A stretch of 5,028 nt of DNA from a bacterium (GTDB lineage Bacteria > Verrucomicrobiota > Verrucomicrobiae > Opitutales > Opitutaceae): assembly GCA_021780625.1 (NCBI GenBank), contig JAJXYI010000509.1, positions 1 through 5,028 of the forward strand, written 5' to 3'. The position numbers were made by a program, and so were the translations under genes. Shown piece by piece: positions 1 to 5,028 of the stretch (positions are counted from its first letter, which is position 1; each line of letters starts with the position of its first letter). The notes under the pieces are model-generated. The model worked only from the letters and a program-made list of their open reading frames with translations. It had not been told where the DNA came from and did not search any database.

Positions 1-1
1 C

Positions 2-196
2 TCGCGCGGCGACCTGGTCTTCAGCCTGAGCGGCGAGTTCCTCGGCATCATGGTCAATTCCGACTACTGCGCCGTGCTGTCGGCGATCAAGCCGGCGCGC
101 ACCCTGACGCTGCCCGACACTTCCGGTCAGGGCACGGCGCGACTCTTCTCGGAGTTCGGCGCGCGCATCCAGGCGATGCCGTTCCGGATGCAGTGA
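2..196 (+). CDS. C-terminal fragment of an unrecognised protein, possibly trypsin-fold
   Basis: This frame is open from the left edge and ends at a TGA at 194-196, giving the last 64 residues of a gene that starts outside the window. I do not recognise the family. The segment GDLVFSLSGEFLGIMVN looks like the closing beta-strands of a chymotrypsin/trypsin-fold domain, where a Gly-Asp/Ser turn is followed by a 'vF...G...lGI' strand pair, but no catalytic residue can be confirmed from so little. The rest (a Pro/Thr/Leu stretch, then an amphipathic tail ending FRMQ) has no motif I know, and no membrane segment is visible. Codon use is G/C-ending like its neighbours, which supports real coding. 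It converges on the trpB-like gene, with a hairpin starting 9 nt after the stop. That this is coding is fairly secure; the protease-like reading is only a suggestion. Confidence 0.6.
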   Translation, partial: SRGDLVFSLSGEFLGIMVNSDYCAVLSAIKPARTLTLPDTSGQGTARLFSEFGARIQAMPFRMQ

Positions 197-205
197 CGAC
201 CGGCG

Positions 206-239
206 CGCCCCGGAGCCGCGAAAACGCGTATCCGGGGCG
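206..239. terminator. Nested hairpin between convergent genes, likely bidirectional terminator
   Basis: Arms at 206-214 (CGCCCCGGA) and 231-239 (TCCGGGGCG) form a perfect 9-bp GC-rich stem. The 16-nt loop contains a second stem, CGCG at 217-220 pairing with CGCG at 225-228 around an AAAA tetraloop, with a 2x2 internal loop between the stems. It starts 9 nt after the stop of the left gene and 14 nt after the stop of the trpB-like gene on the other strand, which is where a shared terminator belongs. No T-run follows on either strand, so it is not a textbook intrinsic terminator. It could instead be a U-less terminator or a 3'-end stabilising hairpin. Confidence 0.6.
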
Positions 240-253
240 ACGGTACATTGGCA

Positions 254-1597
254 TCACGTGACCGCGGGCAGGTGGCGGAGCGCCTCGTCGATCGCGGCGT
301 CGGGATGCTCGTAGTCCTCGAGCTTGCCCGAGAGGTAGGCGTCGTAGGCACTCATGTCGAAGTGCCCGTGTCCGCTGTAGCAGAACACGATGCACTTCTT
401 ATCGTTGCGCCTTGCGCGGTCGATGGCCGACCGGATGGCGTGGGAGGTCTCGGGCGCGGGCACGAAGCCCTCGGTGGATGCGAACTGAATGGCCGCCTCG
501 AAGACCGAGTTCTGCGGATAGGCCTCGGCGCGGATCAGGCCGAGCTTGGTGAGGTGCGCGATGATGGGCGCGGTGCCGTGGTAGCGCAGCCCGCCGGCGT
601 GAATGCCGGGAGGGACGAAGCTGTGGCCGAGCGTGTACATTTTCACGAGCGGCGTGAGCTTGGCGGTGTCGCCGAAATCGTAGGCGTAGACGCCCTTCGT
701 GAGCGACGGGCAGGCCGAGGGTTCCACGGCGATGATTTCGAGTTCGGGGCGCTTCAGCTTGTCGGGAATGAAGGGCAGGCACAGGCCACCAAAATTGCTT
801 CCGCCGCCGACGCAGCCGATGAGCACGTCGGGCTTCTCACCGGCGAGTTCGAGCTGACGTTTGGTCTCGAGGCCAATGACCGTTTGGTGAAGCAGCACGT
901 GATTGAGCACGCTGCCCAGGGTGTACTTGGTGTCCGCGTGCGTGGCGGCGTCCTCGACGGCCTCCGAGATGGCGATGCCGAGGCTGCCGGGGGTATCGGG
1001 ATGTTCCGCGAGCACGGCCTTGCCGGACTGGGTGCGTTCCGAGGGGGAGGGAAAGACCTCTCCGCCCCAGATGTGCATGAGCGAACGGCGGTAGGGTTTC
1101 TGGTGGTAGCTGGACTTCACCATGTACACCGTGCACTGCAGCCCGAAGACCTTGCAGGCGAACGCGAGGGAGGAGCCCCACTGGCCGGCGCCCGTCTCGG
1201 TGGAGAGCCGGCGCACGCCCTCGCGCTTATTGTAGTAAACCTGGGCGAGCGAGGTGTTGAGCTTGTGGCTTCCCGACGGGCTGAGGCTCTCGTTCTTGAA
1301 ATAGATGCGGCAGTTGGTCTTCAGCGCCTTCTCGAGGCGGACGGCCCGGACGAGGGGCGTCGGACGCCAGATCTTGTACAAGTCGCGCACCTCGGAGGGG
1401 ATCGCGATCCAGCGGTCGCCGCTCATCTCCTGCTCGATCAGCGCACGCGGGAAGATCGGGGCCAAGTCGTCGGGCCCGAGCGGCTTGCCCGTGCCGGGGT
1501 GGAGCGGCGGAGGGAGCGGCTCCGGAAGGTCGGCCAGCACGTTGTACCAGGCGGAGGGAATCTCGTCTTGAGGCAGGTGAACGTATTCGGGAGGCAT
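254..1597 (-). CDS. trpB: TrpB2-type tryptophan synthase beta-like PLP enzyme
   Basis: This is a 447-aa fold-type II PLP enzyme of the TrpB2 (TrpB-like, COG1350) branch. Members make tryptophan from indole and L-serine, or in some archaeal members O-phosphoserine, in the cytosol and without tight dependence on TrpA. Seen in order: the N-terminal WYN...[15 protein letters not shown] signature of the long TrpB2 form (17-37); IWRPTPL (76-82); the PLP Schiff-base Lys112 in [11 protein letters not shown]; catalytic Glu134 in [17 protein letters not shown] (167-174); [14 protein letters not shown] (204-217); the phosphate-binding GGGSN loop (264-268); [13 protein letters not shown] with Glu383; and CYSGHGHFD (406-414), whose Ser408 should face the pyridine nitrogen. 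The length is normal for TrpB2. I chose the ATG at 1597 because the family-like sequence begins just after it. An in-frame GTG at 1642 would add 15 Arg/Pro-rich residues that look like untranslated leader. Neither start has a Shine-Dalgarno site. No trpA or other trp gene is present. The kinase-like gene ends 95 nt upstream on the same strand. Confidence 0.95.
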   Translation of the reverse strand: MPPEYVHLPQDEIPSAWYNVLADLPEPLPPPLHPGTGKPLGPDDLAPIFPRALIEQEMSGDRWIAIPSEVRDLYKIWRPTPLVRAVRLEKALKTNCRIYFKNESLSPSGSHKLNTSLAQVYYNKREGVRRLSTETGAGQWGSSLAFACKVFGLQCTVYMVKSSYHQKPYRRSLMHIWGGEVFPSPSERTQSGKAVLAEHPDTPGSLGIAISEAVEDAATHADTKYTLGSVLNHVLLHQTVIGLETKRQLELAGEKPDVLIGCVGGGSNFGGLCLPFIPDKLKRPELEIIAVEPSACPSLTKGVYAYDFGDTAKLTPLVKMYTLGHSFVPPGIHAGGLRYHGTAPIIAHLTKLGLIRAEAYPQNSVFEAAIQFASTEGFVPAPETSHAIRSAIDRARRNDKKCIVFCYSGHGHFDMSAYDAYLSGKLEDYEHPDAAIDEALRHLPAVT

Positions 1598-1692
1598 GGA
1601 GTTGAGGGGTGAGCGGGGTCGCCGCGCCCGGGGATAGGGCACGAGCGAGCAAAACCATCACCCGGTCCGGGGCAATCCCGATCCGAGTCCGT

Positions 1693-2703
1693 TCAGACGC
1701 CGGCGGGGACCTCGTGCAGATCCACGAGCAACTCGTAGTCGACCAGCACATACGCCAGCCGGCCGGAATGGTCGCGTAGCCAGCCGCCGGTCTTGTCGCA
1801 GCGACGGACAATGATGTGGGCCGGCTTGTGATCCAGCACCGCCATGCCGTGCGCCTTCAGGTCCGAAGCGACGTCGTGCGTGATCTGTGCCATCTCGGGC
1901 GCGGACATCAGCCCCCGCATCCCCGCAGTGCTCACGTCGATGCCCTTCACCCAGCCAAACAGCTCGAAGTACGCGCGATGCGGATCCAGGTCGATGTGCA
2001 CGTGGTCGGCATCCTGCCACTGCTCGACTGCCCCGCGCTCCAGGGAGGCGGCGACGCCGTCGCGACCGAGTTGCCACAGCGCATGGTGCTCGGGGGGGCT
2101 GTAAATCGCGAGCGGCGCCTTCGTGTGCACGCGTGGACCGCGGCGGCTGTTGCGCAGGCGCTCGACCCGGCCGAATTCCTCGTAGGGATTGTTGAACCGC
2201 ATGCTGGCCATCACCTGGGGCGGGATGTGCTGGACGAACGAGGCGCCGGCGTAGAGCGGGACCTCTTGGGCGAAGCGGCTGACCTTCACGACCAGCTCCA
2301 CGGGCCGCCCCCCCACTCCCGCGGCTCCATACCGATAGACGGTGCCTGTGGACTGCCCCAACCGCTCCCCCTGCCGGTAAAACCGCCCTCCCTCGTACCA
2401 CGCGCTCGGGACCAGCGCTGCGAGCACCGGCCATCCATGATGCGAGACCAGAAGCGTTCCCAGTCCCGGATCGTCGAACACCGCATAACGAACGCCGTAC
2501 ACCTCAGCGGTCTTCACCGCCGGCAGCCGGGAAAACAGCAGCCGTCGCGCAAGCGAGTCGTGCCCCTCCGCCTCCTGGCGCGCCGCAGCCGTCAGCCCGC
2601 ACGCCTGCCGCTCGCTCTCCCCACAGAAACAGTGGGGCCCGCAGGGCCACGTGTCGTGGCCAGGCCAGAAATCGCTCGCGGATGCGGGGGGTGCGCCTTC
2701 CAT
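1693..2703 (-). CDS. Uncharacterised protein with degenerate protein-kinase-like motifs
   Basis: This is a 336-aa protein I cannot name. The C-terminal half reads like a protein-kinase/phosphotransferase fold. VELVVK (135-140) matches the strand carrying the ATP-binding Lys (Lys140). YFELFGWVKG (245-254) resembles the hinge region. A helix at about 269-286 leads into MAVLDHKPAHIIV (287-299), which matches the catalytic loop HRDxKPxNILV with Asp291, Lys293 and Pro294 kept but His296 where Asn is usual. YVLVDYELL (318-326) resembles the DFG strand, with Asp322-Tyr-Glu. Only 12 residues follow DYE, so the usual C-lobe helices are missing. The N-terminus has a cysteine cluster (Cys21, 25, 27, 35), perhaps metal-binding. 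There is no signal peptide or membrane segment. The start is the ATG at 2703; a GGGAGG at 2721-2726 lies 17 nt upstream, farther than ideal. The gene is divergent from ppc and upstream of the trpB-like gene, possibly in one transcript. Coding is well supported by length, protein-like composition and codon bias. Kinase kinship is inference from motifs, and activity is unknown. Confidence 0.8.
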   Translation of the reverse strand: MEGAPPASASDFWPGHDTWPCGPHCFCGESERQACGLTAAARQEAEGHDSLARRLLFSRLPAVKTAEVYGVRYAVFDDPGLGTLLVSHHGWPVLAALVPSAWYEGGRFYRQGERLGQSTGTVYRYGAAGVGGRPVELVVKVSRFAQEVPLYAGASFVQHIPPQVMASMRFNNPYEEFGRVERLRNSRRGPRVHTKAPLAIYSPPEHHALWQLGRDGVAASLERGAVEQWQDADHVHIDLDPHRAYFELFGWVKGIDVSTAGMRGLMSAPEMAQITHDVASDLKAHGMAVLDHKPAHIIVRRCDKTGGWLRDHSGRLAYVLVDYELLVDLHEVPAGV

Positions 2704-2720
2704 CTTGCTCGGATTCGGAT

Positions 2721-2726
2721 CCTCCC
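2721..2726 (-). promoter_or_regulatory. Possible Shine-Dalgarno site for the kinase-like gene, long spacing
   Basis: On the minus strand GGGAGG (followed by A) is a good anti-SD match but sits 17 nt before the ATG at 2703, well beyond the usual 5-10 nt. The next in-frame ATG is codon 165, so no alternative methionine start fits it better. It is the only purine-rich SD-like stretch ahead of any start in this window. It may be a weak ribosome site, or chance. Confidence 0.3.
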
Positions 2727-2773
2727 GCTATGGCCTAACGTGACAATTGAAAAGCTCCGTCAGCAGACCGCGT

Positions 2774-2801
2774 TTTACACGGAATAAATTCTGATTATCA
2801 T
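2774..2801 (+). promoter_or_regulatory. Candidate sigma70-type promoter for ppc
   Basis: TTTACA (2774-2779, 5 of 6 to TTGACA) and TATCAT (2796-2801, 5 of 6 to TATAAT) are separated by 16 nt, in the most AT-rich part of the 108-bp divergent region. Transcription would start near 2808, leaving only about 4 nt before the ppc ATG at 2812. The -10 overlaps a small palindrome, TGATTATCA (2792-2800), and the spacer holds GAATAAATTC (2782-2791) with 4-bp inverted arms; either could be a repressor site, but both are short enough to be chance. A weaker TTGAAA at 2747-2752 has no good -10 at proper spacing. I found no convincing promoter for the opposite-strand kinase-like gene. Confidence 0.35.
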
Positions 2802-2811
2802 CTCACCCTCA

Positions 2812-5028
2812 ATGACCGCCTCCGAGAAGCCGACCGCAACGCAATATCACGTCGACGCCGACATTTCCCAGGACATCGCCAAACTCACGCATCGTCTCGA
2901 TGAGATCATCCGTGAGCAGGCGGGGGCGCGGTTTTTCGAGAAACTCGCCAGCATCCGGCGTTTCGCGATCACGAATCGCAAGGCGCACTGGCACGATCTG
3001 ACCGGGGTGATCGGCCGCCTGAGCGTGGCGGAGGCCTACGACGTGGTGCATGCGTTCAGCCTGTTTTTCCAGCTGGTGAACCACTGCGAAGAGCAGGCTC
3101 GCCTGCGGCACCTGCAGCGCAACCCCGAGCCGCCGATGTCGGTGGCGAAGCTCTTCGCCGAACTGCGCGCGGCGGGCGTGAAGCCGGCCGATCTGCAGCG
3201 CTGCCTGGACGAACTCGAGATCCAGCCTGTGCTGACCGCCCACCCGACCGAGGCGAAGCGCCGCACGGTGCTCGACCACATCCACCGCCTGAACCGTCCC
3301 GATGCGGACGCGGACGAGGTTCTGGAGACCCTCTGGCACACCGAGGAGGTGCGCCAGGAGCGGGTCACGCCGATCCAGGAGATCGCAAATGCCGCGTTCT
3401 TCTTCGAGCACGCGATCTTCGATGCGACGACCCGGTTCTACCAGGACTTCGACCAGGCCCTGGCCCGGCAATTTCCGACCGTGAAGCGCAAACGCGCCTT
3501 TCTCACCTACGCGAGCTGGGTGGGAGGCGACCGCGACGGCAACCCGTTCGTCACCCCGGAGCTCAGCCGCACGGCCGCGGACTGGTATTCGCGGGTGGCC
3601 TACTCCCATTATGAGAAGGAGTGCGCGATGCTCGTTCGCGAGGTGACGCACGCCGACAAGGACAACCACCCGAGCACCCTCGCCGAGCCGGCTTCGGAGT
3701 ACCAGCCCTTCGAGCGTCTGCGCGCCCGCATGGTGACGCTGCGCAAGCAGCTCCACGAGCGCACCGCCGACATCACCAAGGTGCGGCGCGAGCTGCTCGC
3801 CATCCGAAACGACCTGATTTCGCGCAAGGCCCATCGCGCCGCCAACGGGCGCATCGCGAACCTGATCCTCCAGATGGAGATCTTCGGACCGCACCTCGCG
3901 GAGCTCGATTTCCGCGACCACAGCGAGCGGCTCTCCTCAGCCGAGCTCGACGTGCTGTCCGAGCTCGATGCAATCGCGTCGATCCAACGCATGCGCGGCA
4001 AGGCCGCGGCCAACCACTTCATCCTGTCGATGACGAACGGCCCGGAGGTCATTCTCCGCCTGCTCGAGCTCGTACGGCGTGCGGGCCTGAAGGACATCGA
4101 CCTGGTGCCGCTCTTCGAGACAATCGAGGATCTGGAGGCGTCGACGACGATCCTCGAGGCGCTGTGGTCGGACAAGGCCTACCGCAAGCACCTCGCCCGG
4201 CGCGGCAACCTGCAGGAGGTCATGGTCGGCTATTCAGATTCGAACAAGGACGGCGGATACCTCGCCGCGAACTGGCACCTGTACAAGGCGCAGAAGGCCA
4301 TGGCGATCTCCGCCCAGAAGGCGGGCATCAAGCTGCGGTTCTTCCACGGCAAGGGCGGCACGATCGATCGTGGCGGCGGCGCCAGCCACCGAAGCCTCCG
4401 CGCACAGCCGCACGCCGCCGTGGGCGGCCGCATCCGAATCACCGAACAGGGCGAAGTCGTCTCCCTCAAGTACTCCCATCCCGCCATCGCCCAGCGCAAC
4501 CTCGAGCAGCTCACCTCGGCCGTCATCGCCGCCGCCTGCCTGCCCCAGCCCGAGGAGATCGAGTCCCGTCTCGGCGAGTGGGAACCCGCACTAAACCGCG
4601 TCTCGGAGCTCGCGACCGAACATTATCGGAAGCTGGTCTACGAGACCCCCGAGTTCGTCGAATATTTCTGGGAGGCCACACCGATCGACCTCATCGAACA
4701 CCTGCGCCTGGGCTCCCGCCCGACTCGCCGCCAGTCGACGCGCGACCTGAGGCAGCTGCGTGCGATTCCGTGGGTCTTCGCCTGGACGCAGTCGCGCCAC
4801 CTGCTGTCGGCCTGGTTCGGCCTGGGCCACGGGTTCGCCGCGTACATCGCGGAGACTCCCGGCGGCGCGGAGAAGCTGCAGGAGATGTATGTGAAGTGGC
4901 CCTTCTTCCGGACCCTCATCGACAATGCGGAGATGTCGCTCGCAAAGGCGGACCTCGACATCGCCCGCCGCTACGCCGCGCTGGTGCGCTCGACGTCGGT
5001 GCGCAACGAAATCTTCGGACGTATCGAG
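2812..5028 (+). CDS. ppc: Phosphoenolpyruvate carboxylase, C-terminus beyond window edge
   Basis: Phosphoenolpyruvate carboxylase (EC 4.1.1.31) adds bicarbonate to PEP to give oxaloacetate and phosphate. It is a cytosolic, Mg2+-dependent, usually tetrameric enzyme that replenishes the TCA cycle. The frame is open for 739 codons to the window edge. Signatures: LTAHPTEAKRR with catalytic His144; GGDRDGNPF (238-246); LDFRDHSE with Arg368; PLFETIEDL with Glu436; VGYSDSNKDGG (472-482) with Asp476 and Lys479; FHGKGGTIDRGGG (511-523) with His512 and Arg520; GSRP with Arg636; LRAIPWVFAWTQ with Arg650; and EMSLAKAD with Lys712, equivalent to an aspartate-inhibitor contact in E. coli. Lys514 replaces the usual Arg of FHGRGG. 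The His144-Lys479 span is about 70 residues shorter than in E. coli, so this is a compact form. By comparison roughly 80-100 C-terminal residues, including the remaining inhibitor-site residues, lie outside. The start is the only plausible Met (the next is Met109) and lacks a Shine-Dalgarno site. Divergent from the kinase-like gene. Confidence 0.96.
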   Translation, partial: MTASEKPTATQYHVDADISQDIAKLTHRLDEIIREQAGARFFEKLASIRRFAITNRKAHWHDLTGVIGRLSVAEAYDVVHAFSLFFQLVNHCEEQARLRHLQRNPEPPMSVAKLFAELRAAGVKPADLQRCLDELEIQPVLTAHPTEAKRRTVLDHIHRLNRPDADADEVLETLWHTEEVRQERVTPIQEIANAAFFFEHAIFDATTRFYQDFDQALARQFPTVKRKRAFLTYASWVGGDRDGNPFVTPELSRTAADWYSRVAYSHYEKECAMLVREVTHADKDNHPSTLAEPASEYQPFERLRARMVTLRKQLHERTADITKVRRELLAIRNDLISRKAHRAANGRIANLILQMEIFGPHLAELDFRDHSERLSSAELDVLSELDAIASIQRMRGKAAANHFILSMTNGPEVILRLLELVRRAGLKDIDLVPLFETIEDLEASTTILEALWSDKAYRKHLARRGNLQEVMVGYSDSNKDGGYLAANWHLYKAQKAMAISAQKAGIKLRFFHGKGGTIDRGGGASHRSLRAQPHAAVGGRIRITEQGEVVSLKYSHPAIAQRNLEQLTSAVIAAACLPQPEEIESRLGEWEPALNRVSELATEHYRKLVYETPEFVEYFWEATPIDLIEHLRLGSRPTRRQSTRDLRQLRAIPWVFAWTQSRHLLSAWFGLGHGFAAYIAETPGGAEKLQEMYVKWPFFRTLIDNAEMSLAKADLDIARRYAALVRSTSVRNEIFGRIE

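Noticed and set aside
248..1612. 454-codon open frame on the + strand, antisense to trpB
   Set aside because: It covers the whole of a clearly real TrpB2 gene, starts with TTG, and its translation is a Gly/Ala/Arg/Val/Glu-rich string with no recognisable motif. This is the usual antisense shadow of a GC-rich gene.
1643..1692. Possible promoter or terminator between the kinase-like gene and the trpB-like gene
   Set aside because: I found no -35/-10 pair at acceptable spacing and no hairpin stronger than a few base pairs, so I leave this gap unannotated; co-transcription stays possible but unproven.
1658..2434. 258-codon open frame on the - strand in another frame of the kinase-like gene
   Set aside because: The translation is dominated by Arg/Gly/Ala/Pro and overlaps the better-supported frame for its full length. 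I also checked whether it could be a frameshifted tail for the kinase-like protein; it does not look protein-like there.
2645..2661. Inverted repeat GGCCAC-5 nt-GTGGCC near the start of the kinase-like gene
   Set aside because: It is a 6-bp stem inside codons 15-20 of a GC-rich gene, where such repeats arise easily. It has no T-run and no link to a start or operator, so it is not called as a regulatory site.
1816..2787. 323-codon open frame on the + strand over the kinase-like gene
   Set aside because: The translation is rich in Arg, Pro and His without domain-like pattern, while the opposite strand gives ordered kinase-like motifs and an ATG start. It would also run through the divergent promoter region.
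2809..3921. 370-codon open frame on the - strand antisense to ppc
   Set aside because: The + strand encodes PEPC with unmistakable catalytic motifs through this whole stretch. The antisense product is a Val/Leu/Arg/Gly-rich shadow and would begin inside ppc with no leader signals.
4370..4594. 74-codon + strand frame inside ppc, Ser/Pro/Ala-rich
   Set aside because: It lies in an alternate frame right after the FHGKGG motif; ppc continues in its own frame through TEQGE and beyond, so this is not a frameshift or an overlapping gene.

Overview
This is a GC-rich bacterial window with densely packed genes, strong G/C bias at third codon positions, and no mobile elements, RNA genes or CRISPR. The mix of a TrpB2-type tryptophan synthase beta-like enzyme, a bacterial phosphoenolpyruvate carboxylase (PEPC) and two poorly recognisable proteins, with little use of Shine-Dalgarno sites, would suit Verrucomicrobiota (Opitutaceae-like). 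That placement is an impression and no marker gene here proves it.

Layout. (1) Positions 2-196, + strand: the last 64 codons of an unrecognised protein, possibly the end of a trypsin-fold domain. (2) Positions 197-253: a short convergent gap holding a nested hairpin that probably ends transcription from both sides. (3) Positions 254-1597, - strand: a full-length TrpB2-type PLP enzyme with all the main active-site motifs. (4) Positions 1693-2703, - strand: a 336-aa protein not recognised by name, whose C-terminal half carries a degenerate protein-kinase-like signature (VVK, LDHKPAHIIV, VDYELL). It lies upstream of the trpB-like gene on the same strand, so the two could be co-transcribed. (5) Positions 2704-2811: a divergent intergenic region, more AT-rich than its surroundings, with a good sigma70-like promoter candidate very close to the next start codon. 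(6) Positions 2812-5028, + strand: PEPC (ppc), cut by the right window edge after 739 codons.

The two recognised enzymes are metabolic. PEPC makes oxaloacetate from PEP and bicarbonate to refill the TCA cycle. The TrpB2-like enzyme belongs to a family that condenses indole with serine or phosphoserine. Nothing in the sequence ties them to one pathway; they are divergent and probably independently controlled. Long open frames lie antisense to trpB, the kinase-like gene and ppc. They are codon-bias shadows and were left out.

No convincing undescribed multi-gene system is visible. The points most worth a second look are the kinase-like protein, which stops soon after its metal-binding motif and has an N-terminal cysteine cluster; a lysine in place of a key PEPC arginine; and a PEPC promoter that would give an almost leaderless mRNA.
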